Assembly: GCA_034008185.1 (NCBI GenBank)
Contig: CM067084.1
Location: 71,582,612-71,646,611, forward strand
Length of the DNA stretch: 64,000 bases
Origin: Gorsachius magnificus
Lineage: Eukaryota > Chordata > Aves > Pelecaniformes > Ardeidae
Direction of reading: 5' to 3'
A program made the translations under genes and the position numbers. How positions within the stretch are numbered: the first letter of the stretch is position 1; the number at the start of each line of letters is the position of its first letter. This document shows positions 26,234-39,338 of the stretch, one piece after another. The notes below the pieces were generated by a model, which did not search any database, was not told the origin of the DNA, and was given only the letters and a program-made list of their open reading frames with translations.

Positions 26234-26238
26234 TTACA

Positions 26239-28338
26239 AAGAAAAAAGTTAAATAAGGGAATAAACATTATAAAAGACCCTTCGTCACCATAGACACAGC
26301 ATGGAAGCTGGATTTTAACTCAAAGCTTTCAGCTGGCCTTCCTGAGTGCAGGACTAGTGATGTCCTGCTTCCACATCTCTACCTAAGAAATCCATCTCCA
26401 TATGCTAGGAAAGTGAAGTTCTGTGGTATGCCCCACAGTTCTTGGCAAGGACTACAACTTGTGGGACCCCAAACTGCTCATCTTCTGCTGAATACGTAAT
26501 CTCATCAGTTTGTCACAGTTGGCCTAGGCACTTCACAGCCTAGAGTGTGACAGAAGTTGCTGGGCTCTTCAGCTGCATTAACACTAAAAACTGCCAACTG
26601 GACCTGAACTGCATCTTTGTGCATCTTCATGCTTTTGAAAGTGTAGTGGGCTTAATATTCCTTTGGAAGCATTTTCCCTGGCTTAAAATATCTCTAAATT
26701 GCAGTTGAAGCTGTAGTGTCCTCTAAGTAGACCTGAGATCATCTTAAAATGTTGTACTCAGATACTGGTAGAATACTAGCTCTACAAAACGTGCCTTAAA
26801 GGTGTACAAATTCATCAGCTGTCATCACATAAAGAAGGACTATGGTTACACTTGTAATAAAGTACCTAAGCTAGGATGCTCACTTTGCTGATGTCTGTGA
26901 TGAGCCTGTTGAAGGGCTGATGAGAATCAAATATGGAGTTGCTCTTTGAATGCATGTGTGGAGCATTTCCATATAAATAAGTTCAAAAACTTGAGTGCTG
27001 GTGGCTGCACCAGATCCCTCAACTGCTGTGGGCTAATTAATGCCCTTTTCTTTGCTTTTTACAGTACTCTTGAAAGTAGAGATATTTTTCTCTGGATTCT
27101 TTGACTGAGCCACACCTCCAGCTATGTCACACACTTGAGTCTTTGCTCTGTCTGCTCACCTATCCAAGCCATAGGCTCTGACATTAAGAAGTGGGAAAGC
27201 ATACATTTCTCTCCAGGCATTCTTTGCCTGTTCTCTGGAAGATCTGCTGTGGTGTGTCCTTTCTCTCTAAGTTCCTTTCCTCAACAAAGACATTTATAGA
27301 GGTCACTAGGTAAGCCATTGCCACCTATAATGTTTTCTTATCATCGCCTGGCCTGCCCTTCCATTTAACTCCATGACCTGGTGTTTATTCTGCTAAAGTG
27401 TGACACACAACATTTTTACATATTTTTTTGTTGATTTTTGTACCTTTGGAGGTATAAAAAATTTCTTCTTTCCCTTTTCATAGCAGGTCAAAGGGATATT
27501 TACAGGCTTTGAGTGCTTTTTTTCTTTTCTTACAACTTCTGGAATGAAAAAGGCAGTTCTTCACCCTAGCTCATGTTGTCCTTGCTTGTTGGAAGGATCC
27601 TTGAGATCAGGATTCAGCTTCTGGCTTTGCCACAAGTCCCTTTGATACCCTCTGCTGGTAAACTTCTCTGTTTAAGAGAAGTCATTGTAAAAGGGGGCCA
27701 TTCAACTTCCTCTCTCCCCATCTTTGCTGGTTTTTGCCTTTTGAAATGACTGGCTTAACTGGAAAGGGACACTTTCCTCCACTGTGTTTGTAAAGGACTT
27801 CACATAGAATGAGATGCCAGTAAATCAATACAGTTACCCTGATGGACATAGCTGAGAATACCCTCCTAAAGTTTCTTTCACTTTACTATTGGTATACTTC
27901 TGCATTCCTTATGCTTTTTTTTTTAAACTTGTGAATTTTAATAATGCTTTCTGTTTAGTAGAGCCACTAAAGGCAGCATTTTGATAAAGAATTATTTTAT
28001 GAGAATAATTTTCTAAAGAGACAGGTCTGTATTACAGGATGAATTTCCACATTTATTTGAGACAGTCCCAAGAGCCGAAGCAGGCTACACAGGATTACCT
28101 TTTGAACTACCATGTTGTTGGGTTGGAGATGATGTTTTCAATAAGCCATTGGGAGTCAATTAAAAATGTTATGTGTTCTGGCCTGTTTTAACAGTGACAG
28201 CTCCTGAGTTCAGGTCAGGTCAGGCTTACTTCAACCACACTGTGCTTTTCTGTGCAAGACTTACATGGGTATTCACAGGTCATTGCATTGAGCTTTGGTA
28301 GCAAAACCCTCACACAGTTTACAGGCCTTTTTAAAAGT
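26239..28338. other. Non-coding DNA, no gene seen
   Basis: No open frame of note and no repeat ends were recognised. The base composition is similar to the surrounding non-coding DNA. Confidence 0.65.
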
Positions 28339-28343
28339 GAGAG
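28339..28343. repeat. Target-site duplication GAGAG, left copy
   Basis: The right copy is at 28941-28945. Five bases is the length expected for ERVL-type insertion, though other avian retroviruses can also give it. Confidence 0.85.
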
Positions 28344-28940
28344 TGTCATGGCTTAAGCCCAGCTGGCAACTCAGCACCACCCAGCCACTTGCTCACTTGC
28401 TCCCAGTGGGACGGGGGAGAGAATCAGAAGAATAAAAGTGAGAAAACTTGAAGGTTGAGATAAAGACAGTTTAATAGGTAAAGCAAAAGCCGTGCACGCA
28501 AGCAAAGCAAAACCAAGGAATTCATTCACTTCTTCCTACCAGCAGGCAGGTGCTCAGCCATCCCCAGGACAGCAGGGCTCCATCACGCGTAACGGTGACT
28601 TGGGAAGACAAATACCATCACTCCAAACATCTCCCTCTTCCTCCTTCTTCCCCCACCTTTATATGCTGAGCACGATGTCATATGGTGTGGGATATCCCTT
28701 TGGGTCAGTTGGGGTCAGATGTCCTGGCTGTGTCCCCTCCCAACTTCTTGTGCCCCCCCAGCCTCCTGGATGGTGGGGTGGGGTGAGGAGCAGAAAAGGC
28801 GTTGGCTCTGTGTCAGCCCTGCTCAGCAGGAACAAAAATGCCCATGTATTATCAACAAAGTTTTCAGCACAGATCCAAAACATAGCCCCGTTCTAGCTAC
28901 CACTGAAAAAATTAACTCTATGCCAGCCAAAACCAGGACA
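28344..28940 (-). mobile_element. Solo LTR, same family as the provirus
   Basis: The 597-base element starts TGTCATGGCTTAAGCCC and ends AAAACCAGGACA on the plus strand, so it reads TGTCCTGG to CATGACA on the minus strand. It is flanked by a perfect 5-base duplication GAGAG (28339-28343 and 28941-28945). It shares the terminal blocks of the proviral LTR, including the ATTAAACTGTCTTTATCTCAA polyadenylation region, here at about 28457-28478. The middle is of the same subtype as the LTR at 47126, with the CGTAACGGTGACTTGGGAAG block. A solo LTR arises when the two LTRs of a provirus recombine and the inside is lost. Open frames inside it are not genes. Confidence 0.95.
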
Positions 28941-28945
28941 GAGAG

Positions 28946-31900
28946 AAACAAAGGTCGTCAGGCCATTTTGACCTCTGCTGTGCTCATATTGTTTCTGTTG
29001 CAAGACTCTAGCCCTCTACTTTGTCAAATCCTTTGTGATTTGAGAGCTATTTTGCCAGACATTATTTTTCCTATTCTCCAAACAAGACCTATTCTGCTTG
29101 AGATCTTGGTTCATGATATGTAGAAGTCTTGAGAAGGGAGAGGTTCACCAGAAAACAGAAGAAGGAAGAATGATCTAAGTCTAATCAAAGAAATTGGATT
29201 CCTCTCAAACCAGATTTCCATTTTCAAAATGTTATTCTATCTTATTCTTTTTCCCAGTCCTACATCTCAGTAACTGCTGCACCTTTGTCTCCTTCTGTCA
29301 CAAACTTAATTCTTGATTCTAGAAGGGCTGAGACTTGTGAAGGCGTTCAGGCACAGGGTAAGTGCCTGGCTGGTTCAGGTGCATGATTACGTTGAAAGGA
29401 AAAGAATGAAATCTCTGTGAAGATACCTACAAGGACTTGTAGATCTGGAAAAGCCTTGTAGTCCTGGTCCTTCACAGAGTTTATGCAACTCCAGTAAAAA
29501 GGATAAAATCAATTGCGATTAAACTTTGCGGGATCCAAGCCATAAACTGTAACTCTTCAAGGGAGAAACCACCCTTTTTCAACCTACTTCCACAATGTCT
29601 CTGCCAAACAACACCTAAAAACTTAATTAAGCCTGTAGCTTAGAAGTAGGCTTCCCTGCCCCCCCCCCCCCCCTTTCAGTTTAAGGTATGTTGCCCCAAA
29701 ATTCAATGCTACTCATACCCAAACCATTTGTAGACTTTTATCTGAATTAATTTAATATTGTTAGAGGTAAAAAAAAAGAAGTGAGAGGACTAGGTACTTT
29801 AAAGTATCAAAATCCTTCAAGTTTCATATTAATACTTTTAAAGCTAGAAGCGAGTTTTCATACTGATAAGGCATTGGTGTATCAAAGCCGACCTAAGTTT
29901 TAATTAATAATTAAAGACCATTAAAAAAAAAAAATAAACCTCTCATTTCAATTAACACTGAATTACTTGTTGGCCTGGGATGAAATGACTGGCATTTTAA
30001 TTTTATTAAGAAAATATGTCGATTGAGTCAGAAGTTAAAATCCTCTTAATAAAAAACCTCCTCCAGTCATATGCTAGGCATTGCTATAATAAAGTAATGA
30101 TCTTTTTATTGAGAGGAATGGTAATATAATTGCTAGTAATAAAAAGGTATAAATGTACAACATCTATAAAGGAATTTAATAGAATCATTGCTTGGCAAAA
30201 TGAACTGACTTTTTCAGGTTTTTAGAAGAGAGAGATTTTAACTTCCTATCTACAGAACATAAAAGCTTGAGATGAGTTTTAGGAGTATTTACTTTGCCAG
30301 CTTTGCGTTCAGTTAATTGAAGAACATTTTCAGAGGCAGAACTTCAGATACTGGAACTGAAGCTGCAATATGAAAATTATGCATTATTTCAGAAAGAGTT
30401 CAATAAGACATCTCTTAATGTGGCAGGCTATTTTTGAAGGTGCTCTATACATGAGTTTACATGGCCTGGAATCTCACTCCATTACTCATTTCGCATCAAT
30501 TGCTGCATCACCAAAGTTGCATCTTTCTCTGCTTACTCGTGATAGTGCAGTTCAATTTAGCAGGATAAACCTGGCAGCTTTAAAGGACAAATAGTTTAGG
30601 ACAAGACAGAGAATGCTTCCAAGCCAGTTGCTGTCTCAAGCTCATCTCAGAAGCAAGTCTATCACTGTGGAGCAGTGATTTGTGGTTTACATACAATATG
30701 AGCGGACCAGCGTATTTTGGGGAGAACAGCCTGAGTGATCTCACAAATCCTAGTGCTAACCATAACCACTATTTATAGTTCTGAATCTGTTTTTTTTCCT
30801 CCAAATGCCCAAAGATTTTAATCTTTTAGTTTGTATATGGGGTGTCTGCGTGTAGGCACATGGAGTGACTGTGAATTGGTAGGGATTGATTGAAATCCTC
30901 AACTTTCATGGTGATGTTTTAATATTCAGAGTTTCAGAGCAACTCCACTTCTAGTATTGTAAATCTGTTCATTCACAGGATGTTTGCATGCAAACTGAAT
31001 ATGAGATCTTTGTCATTGTATTTCTCCAGTCTCAGTACTGCTTGCAATTTGTGCTAACTCATTTTCTTCTGCAGATGTTAAAAATTTGCTATTTATTCCT
31101 TTATTGATGTTATATAAAATCAGCTACAGCAACAATTTTAGAATAATTCACTAGATATTTTTGACAGCTGAGCAATGGGGCAAACATTGAATTGAGCAAG
31201 GAACAGGCTGAAGAGGGAAATGACAATTACATGGAAGGATGGATGAAGTCTGAAAGACCTTATCTGATATTTTCACTGAAGTTCTGGTATGTGTGCGCTA
31301 ACAAAATATTCTGGTAACAAAAATGGAGGTTTTATCAATAGGTAGAGAATTGAAATACAGTACAGAAAAAACTAGACAGCTGTGAGAACTGTAATACTGA
31401 CAAGAAAATCAGAATTCCAGATCATGCTCTGAGGAATTAATCCTACAGAGAAATCGGGTACTTGTAGTTTGTAATAACAGCCATGGAGAAGACCTGCACG
31501 TATTTTCAGATGTGATTTCAAGAACAAATAAATACAAAGCTCCCATGAATTTAAAGAGAAGCTTCTTTCAATCTTTGCAGTGTAGTAGCAAAGTAAAAAT
31601 CCCTGATACTTTAAAATGGAATTTGATGAATTTACATAAAGGATTGGATGACATGATTCCAGCTCTGGCAGGGCATGTTGTAGACACTGACTCAAGAGTA
31701 TTCTCAAAATATGAAGTTGTTTGTTAGATACCTCTACCTCACTTTTCTTCAGTCTTGGCTATGGTTAATGGTTCTTATGTATGACAATAATCCTGGGAGA
31801 GAGTAAAATCAATTAATACGAGTGAGAATTATGGAAAAGAAGGTGTTGTCTTGAGCTGTTTATATATTGGTGTGTTTCAATCTGTGATTCCGAGGTAGTT

Positions 31901-34900
31901 AAAAAATTTAATGTTATGTAAGATCCAATTCTCTGGTCAAAAAAAGAGATCTGTTGGCTTTGGCTTTTGTAGCACTGATATAGTCCGTCACGCACCGTCT
32001 TGGCTGACAGGGTTAAACTATAACAATGGGACTGTGGATTTAAAACAAAATTATGATGGATATAGCAAACTTAGTTCGTGAACTAAAGGTCACTATTCTA
32101 GGGAGCCACAGTATAATTTCACATCATTACTGACTCATATGAATTCCTTGGTATGGATTACTCATGTTTCTGTTAATGTAATTGGGGGTGGTTTGCAACT
32201 GAGACTGTTTGGCTGCTGTCAGCTAGGAAAGAGGTGCGTATTAATGTTGCTTTAAAGGTGAGTGGGTGTGTGCACATGTTTCAGAAACATCTCAGTCTTG
32301 GAACTGAATTTGGAGCTACACATTTAAGGAATCTTGTATTTATTTGTTTCAACTGGACTCTTTCCAATAATTTTCTCATATTCCTGTGATCATCCATCAA
32401 AATTACCGCAGACATTTCTAAGCAATGTATTGTAAAAAGCACTTCGGTGTTCAAGACCAGCCCTCAAAATTGTTGTAGCATAGCATGTCATGTACATGTA
32501 TCCAAAGTGCTCATGATAACTGGTGGGGATATAATCAGATCCTGAGCACATGGGAAAAAAAAAAATCTATCATGCTGCTAGTGAACAGTTTTAAGATACT
32601 TCCAAGATGATTCATCTCTTCTTTTGTTATTTCAAAAAAAGGGGTTTGAAACCAAAAACTATCACAGCGTTTAGCACAAAGAGTTTGTCAAAGAAAATTT
32701 GTCCATGTCTAAAAATTGCAGTAGCAAGGCTTTCAGACTGAATATTGATCAGCTATTACTTTCATTATTGGCTCTTTAACAAGTCGCCTTCATGTTTCTG
32801 GGGTGGGATATTCATAACTTCAGCGTGTGACCCAGTTTTCTTGTGCTGGTCATGCTTTTTTTGAAAAGTCTACTAATTCATTCTGCAAGACTGGAGCAGG
32901 CAGGGGGTGAGCTGTAGGACTCACCAGGGCTCCTTGCAGTACGTATTTCCACTTGCATGAAGGTATGGATCAGTCAGGGATTAACAGATGCGTGAGAATG
33001 TTGTAAGTCCTGGAAGGTGGTGAGCACACAGAAAGTGCTAAAGCTCATGACAAGGAATGTATTGTATCTGTATCAATCTGTAACATAATGCTTTTGCTAA
33101 ATCTTCTAACCACCACATATTGTGATTGCCTTAAATTTGCATTTAGAGTCAGAGGAAATTATTTTGAACTCAGATGAACTTTCCACATTCTTGTTTTAAT
33201 ATTGAAGTTAAAAGTCAAAATGTTGACATGTAAATAACGGTACTGACTTGTTCAACCTCTCATAGTCTGTTCACAAGACAGCACTGTAATCTAAAAGGTC
33301 CTTTTTATGACAGGAAATATATTTAATTTGTTCATTGCTCTCCTTCAGGCAATAAAGCTGAACTAGTCTGTTTATACAACTAATTTGGGTTTTGATACTC
33401 AGCCTAAATATACCAGTTATCCTTAATCTGGGTCTTTGGGAAAGATATGCATTTCAGAAATATTCAGGCAAGAAGGAGAAAGCCTGAAGTTAATGGATAA
33501 TGTTTAGCTACTTACTGTTGGAGGGAATTATTAGGACAACAACCAGCTGTCCTCAGAGGGTGGGGTGAACAACCTCTTCTTGTCCTTGCTGTACATTGAG
33601 AAAAAACAAAACTAGTGCATATCAGCCTCTGTCTGGTGGAGGACGTACAAGCAATTGCTAAATAGTAACCTGGAAAGAGACTTAGTCTGAAAATATTTGT
33701 GTAATGTATTTCATCTATTTTTGACCAGCTGTGTTGACAGAAAAGACTAACTGTGAAATTGCATTCAAAGTTGTTTATTTTCCCCTCAAAATAAAAGCAT
33801 AGAAAAATGATAGAAAGCTATACTGTCCCTCATTTACACCCAGGTAACTTTAACACCAGGGCCAAATTCTGCCCTGACTGTTTAATGTAAAAACTTGGGA
33901 AATATGTTGCCAGTCACATTTTTTTAACTGAGAGCAAGACTTGCTCCATTAGTTTTCCATTAATTTAATTTCTTCTCCAAACGTGATCCATTCAGCATTG
34001 TCTGAGTGGCAAAGCCTTTTCAAAATACTCAGTGTCGAGCTACTTTCCAAGACAATATGGTTTTAATTTCTTACGTATATTTTGGGCTTAGTGGAGCTGT
34101 TAGAATTTGTCTTTGTCTACCTGGTGAAGACAACCCATAATTTTTTTACTCCAAAATAGATCTTGACTTCTCGTGGCATTTTGCACATGGGAACATCTCC
34201 CTACTATTACTGTCTGATATTTAAATAGTATGCATTTTCTCACAGGAAGGGCTCTTTGGGAACATAGAAACTTTCTGAACATGCACGACTTTCTCTCCTC
34301 AGTGTTGAAGTCTACCCACTCATAGAGTGGGAGCCTCATAACACAGGTAATTGGAGCATCAAGTGCCGCAGAACTGGGAGGAGGAATGCTTGGATGGAGG
34401 CACTGGGACAGACCCATGCCTTTGAATGCCTGAAGAAGGCACTGGGACATGCCAATGCCATGGCACCCTCAGGAAGAGCAGAGATCTCACACCTTGTTCA
34501 TAGTGTTCCTGTATGGTCAATCTTCTCACATATTTTGTTGATTTGAACTGTATCTGAATTGGACATTCACATTTTTGTGTTATCTTTTCTTAATGGGGCA
34601 AGGGAAGAAGTGGCTGACTAGTGAGCTGACAGGTCCCGCTTTTGTGTAATAAGTCTACATAAGTCACGTTTCAAGCAATAAATTGACTGTGTTTCTGTGG
34701 AAGTGTGCTCTTTTTTTCCAGTTTAGTGAGAGAAGAACATTCCTTACCATCTCTGTTTCTCATCTCCTATGCAGTGTGTTTGTTAACATTCATAAACAAC
34801 AAACTGCAACGGGCTCTTCATCAGACGTCTCTTTTTTATATTTATTTTATTACTCCTACAGTAAAGGAGCTGTAGGACTTCACCATGATGCAAATGTCAC

Positions 34901-37900
34901 TTAGCTGCTTTTATTTTTCATTCAGAATACTTCAAAGATGTTCATGAATAGTTGAAATACTAGACAGAGAAGCAGATCTTTGGGAGCTTTTATTTATATC
35001 AACTCCAGATCTTGCTATGAGAGCAATGCATAAATACATCTAAATATGTTGCAAAATAACGTAATCCTTAAAACATTCTTTTGGAAGGAACAAAAAGAAC
35101 AAGAACAGGCAGAATTTTTACTTTTTATTGCATCAGTGCCCATTAGAGGTTAAGAGAAAAGCGGGATAATATTCAGCTTTTCAATATTTCATATGCAGTT
35201 TTCATATTTAGGCAATTTTAAGGTGCTGGCAAACCATGATTGAGGAAAGGTGTCACTGAGCTTTATTTTAAATGTATTTGATTTGATCTGGAGTAAACCA
35301 TGGCTTTATTTTATGATGGTTTTTCCTTTTTACCACAGAGGCAGCAATTACTGAGCATATAGAAGATTCAGAACTTTGTATTATGTGCGGTGACTCAGTT
35401 TGTGGTTTTGGATATGGCAATATCCAGAACATGAGATTCACTCTGAGGATTCCCATATAATAACCTGGAAGGGGTACTGCTATAGACATGTACGCTTTTA
35501 TCAAAGATGCTCCAAATCTATATTGGGTTAACCAGAACTTTTCTATAGAGTGTTCTTTCAGCTTTCTCTTTGCAAAGTACTCATACCTCCCATGTCAACG
35601 ATGTCTTTAATATTTTCTAGAGTGTGCTCAGGTAGCAGGTGTTCAGCTTTTGCTACAATATCAAATGTTATTCGAAGCGTATACTTCAGTGGTTTACACC
35701 ACTCTGAGACCCCTCTGTGGACAAGAAATATCCCTAATAGTCTCCAGACCCAACAACCTATTACCTTCCCAAAAGTGTACGCAGACCTGAAAAGGAGCAA
35801 TGAGTAAAGTCTCTCTTTAGCCTGGGGCCAGTTCTGTCCTCCTTGTGACAGCCTCCTAGTTAACTCAGTGGGTTCTCTGGCTGAAATGACAGCTGTCTCT
35901 GCTGACACTTTTCTGAGTCCAAAAAAACCTCCCCAGACTGAAAAAGCAATTTTCTTATTTCTTCTCCGTTAAAAGAAAGCCTAGGAAATTATAATAAAAC
36001 AGCAACTACAAAAGTTGCTCATGCCACTTGAATTTTTCCTGAACTATGGATACACTGTGGTATTTGATGTGGTTGCATAATCATATATTTTCTCTATGCA
36101 GCCCTGATCCCATCTGGTACATGACGTAGGCACAGAACAGAAAAGAATTAATGCAACAGGGATCACTGTATCTCCCTTGTTTTCAAATATTTAGTCTGCA
36201 AGTTGAGCAAGACTACTCTGATAGAGGGGATTACTTGTTGTATACAACTTAATGTTTTTGAAAGCTGTCCCTTACCTTTACTTGAGTGAGGGAGAGACCT
36301 TGCATAGTGCAGTTGAAAGTCAGGATGAGTGCTGCTACTCATTGAGACCAAGTCAGACTGACTTTAACAGAGTGACTATCATCTGCGGAGATATGGTCAA
36401 GCTGCACTTGAGGAATGAACCCTGAATAGATCTAAATAGTGATTTTTTTATAGCTCCCTGTGCTGGTAGAGATGCTGAAGGATGAAAGAAGATTGTTTTT
36501 CAAAAGTGTGCTGTATTTGCTGAATACAGAAAGGCAGATATGGTGTTAATTTTAGTCTTAGCTGTTGGTTTACCAATTTCTCATTGTAATTCTCTGTCTT
36601 ATTTTATCTGTTGAAAGTGAGATTAAAGAAGCATTCAGTTGAGAGGGGAATGTAAATTCTGGTGGTACTAGCTGTACCATCAAACTGTTGGGAAGTACTG
36701 TTATTTACCTGAGCAACATAATCAATTCAATGGTATAAGTAGTTTTCCAGCTAAATGTCCCCGTTGTTGTGGGTGGCGATGTTCTGCATGCACTGCTGTG
36801 TAACAGCATGTCCACCTATTAACTACTTCAACGTGGATCTCCCAAGCAGTGCTTGTAACAACAGTGTTTTCATACAAGCCATTTTTCATTACTGTAAGCT
36901 ATATATGCCACCCCATATACCAGCTAGAAGTAATTACACAGGCTTAGCATAGTGTAATTAGAAGCTTTATTATGCCGGATGGAGGAATATTTTATATTAA
37001 TATTGGCAATTTTTCTGAAAGTAGAGCTATGAAAAACAAAATGAGAACAAGAATGTGATACTAAATCTGTCAGGTAAACATTTTTCAATATAAAGTCACC
37101 TTTCTAACATCTTACATTAATACATCAGATGTGGTTCCAGAAACTTCCCAGCAGTACTGCTTACCTCCACAAAGAAACACTGCTATGAAAAGAGCTTAAT
37201 ACAATAATTTGGGGATTTAATGGCTTACAATAATCTGTGCAGATGCAACTAAATGTTTATTTAATATGCTAACTTTAAAACTGTCAAGTTTGTCAAAGTA
37301 CGGGCTGAATTTAATTATGTATTTCTGTTATGTTTATATTTCTTAAAAATAAAGAAATAGTGTAATATTCAACATTGCTCAGAGCCCAGGTAGAATGAGC
37401 CAATTTATTACTCACCCAGAGATGGCCTCTTAATGTTTAACGTGGATATATCACTGGTTAGAATTTTCTTTTTTTTTAATACACCTCTAGGCTGCAGCCA
37501 GCCATCATACTATTTGAGTGATGTCTTATTGCCAGAGGCAACATCAGCATGGAAAGAAAGGTGTTCTGCCTGCATGACACTCATCTGGAGTGGCATTACT
37601 CAACACCTTGCATGAGGTGTGGGATGCTGGAGGGTTTGAAAAGATGTTCTCACAGCACCTCATGGTAATGGAGCAGAAAGGAGTGAAATGATTTGTTGAA
37701 TCCTATATTTGCAAATGTGGGTGGAATTCTCTGAATAATTTTGGCTGAAATGAAGCCTTTGCACAATTTCCTCCCCTGCCTGGGGGAAGCAAACCCACAC
37801 CCCCATTGGGAATACTTCATTTAGAAGGCTACCACTTCTTCTGGGGATGCCCTGGTTTGCATGAAATAATGACATTATTTCAATAATCAACAATTAAGTT

Positions 37901-37932
37901 GGCTGAGGAGAAACAAAATGCGAGTGAATCCA
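28946..37932. other. Long non-coding stretch, no gene seen
   Basis: A run of 13-14 C residues is near 29661-29674. An A/T-rich, non-repetitive part is at 29720-30260. A short old-repeat-like stretch (CATTTACACCCAG, AGGGCCAAATTCTGCCC) is near 33830-33885. The open frames at 31372-31707, 34100-34450, 35550-35807 and 35558-35908 carry no recognisable domain and several overlap on opposite strands. No LTR or CR1 was recognised. Confidence 0.65.
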
Positions 37933-38020
37933 CAGCCCAGAGATTAGGGCACTCATCCGGGAAAAATTTTAGCCAACTTTTCTCTAAAACAGGCAGACAA
38001 CGGAGTTGAACCAAGGGCTG
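37933..38020. repeat. Suspected ancient tRNA-like SINE or inverted repeat remnant
   Basis: The block GATTAGGGCACTCATCCGGG at about 37942-37961 resembles an A-box-bearing start known in old amniote repeats. GGAGTTGAACCAAGGG at 38002-38017 is the reverse complement of a B-box-like GGTTCAACTCC. In the old reptile repeat I have in mind, such halves face each other. This copy is short and heavily diverged, so the call rests on two blocks only. Confidence 0.35.
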
Positions 38021-38695
38021 CTATTTATTCACCTGGCGTCAGAACTGAAGCACATCAGGTGACATCCACTCTGGTACCCGGAGGTCACCACGAAAGAATA
38101 ACAGTATGTAACAGCACAAAATAGGTTTGGCATTGCCTCTAAAATTGTTTCACCAGTTCTTTCACAGAAGGGTCTGGTTTTCAGTTTGACAAGAGATAAT
38201 GTTATCTGAAAAAAACCCATTGCTGTACTAACTTTTTCTTCAAATATGTTATTATTAATTGTTTTTAGCACAGGTTTCAAAAAAGTTCATGATGTTGAGC
38301 CCTGTGTCAGACATAAGTGCAACTGTGGGTGCTACAGGATTCACGCAACCAATCTGAGAGCCATCATTTCTGTAGTGAATAATATGCAAAAGAAAAAAAA
38401 TGCCTCATTAAAAATACATGGGCCAACATATTATGGTTATAAAGCATCCTGAAAATTTCTTGCTTTATCACACAGAACATCATAAAAATAAATTGCCTGC
38501 CCAGATGCTCAGGCCTATTCGAAAAGATATTATCTAGATTTCCGTTCTGCATAGATAGAAACCATACTTGAATTTTATGGGTTATGATACAACGTTCGAT
38601 AAATATCTGGGATGAATGATTTTTTTTTCTTCAAAATTTAATTGAATATCATTAAAGCTTCTTGCAAAATCTTACTTCAAAAAGTATTTTTATGT
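38021..38695. other. Non-coding DNA between old repeat and provirus
   Basis: Nothing was recognised. The last four bases before the provirus are ACAG (38696-38699), matched by ACAG after it. Confidence 0.6.
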
Positions 38696-38699
38696 ACAG
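38696..38699. repeat. Target-site duplication ACAG (partner at 43313-43316)
   Basis: ACAG directly precedes the truncated LTR and directly follows the full LTR. Both LTR edges are intact, so the event was a normal integration, with the deletion happening afterwards. The fifth base does not match in register (T before versus T after), which may reflect loss of one T. Confidence 0.7.
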
Positions 38700-38824
38700 T
38701 GTCGTGGTTTAACCCGGCTGGCAACTAAGCACCACGCAGCCGCTCGCTCACTCCCCCCCCTCCCTCAGTGGGATGGGGGAGAGAATCGGAGAAAAGGAAA
38801 AAAAAAAAGTAAGACCCGTGGGTT
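38700..38824 (-). mobile_element. Truncated 3' LTR (125 bases)
   Basis: These bases are identical to 42695-42819 of the 5' LTR, including the run of eight C and the run of eleven A. It is the U5-side tip in element orientation. Identity ends exactly after GTGGGTT, where pol sequence begins. The ATTAAA polyadenylation signal lies just beyond the retained part and is therefore missing from this copy. Confidence 0.95.
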
Positions 38825-39338
38825 CTTCAGCACGCACCACCTCCTCCTCTGGTGATACTCCAAAATCTTTGCCTTCTGGCCAGTCCGTGATCACTTCCAA
38901 GATTCCTGGGCGACTGAGGTTTCCTATTCGAGCCCGTTGTGTAATCAGTGCGACCCACTTACTCCACGTAGCATCAGTTGCATGATGTGTAGAGGGGACC
39001 TTCCCTTTGAACATCCAGCCCAGCACCGGCAGTCGGGGTGCCAGAAGGAGCTGTGCTTCAGTACCAATCACTTCTGAAGCAGCTCGAACCCCTTCATATG
39101 CTGCTAATATCTCTTTTTCAGTTGGAGTATAGTTGGCTTCAGATCCTCTGTATCCCCGACTCCAAAAGCCTAGGGGTCGGCCTCGAGTCTCCCCTGGTGC
39201 TTTCTGCCAGAGGCTCCAGGTAGGGCCATTCTCCCCGGCTGCGGTGTAGAGCACATTCTTTACATCTTGCCCGGACCGGACCGGCCCAAGGGCTACTGCA
39301 TGCACTATCTCCCGTTTAATTTGTTCAAAGGCTTGTCG
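38748..39338 (-). pseudogene. Downstream pol remnant, fused to LTR
   Basis: This is an open continuation of the pol frame in the same phase as 39339-40607, beyond the TAA at 39339-39341. The first methionine in it is at 39305 but is not a true start. About 160 residues resemble the RT connection/tether region: WSLWQKAPGETRGR, GFWSRGYRGSEANYTPTEKE, an LLLAPRLPVLGWM block, then ATWSKWVALITQ. Near residue 161 the frame crosses into the 3' LTR stub, so its last 20-odd residues come from LTR bases before a chance stop. The RNase H and integrase domains expected next are absent. It is not expected to make a working protein. Confidence 0.85.

Noticed and set aside
28492..29123. Open frames overlapping the LTR at 28344-28940
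   Set aside because: They begin inside the solo LTR and show no domain.
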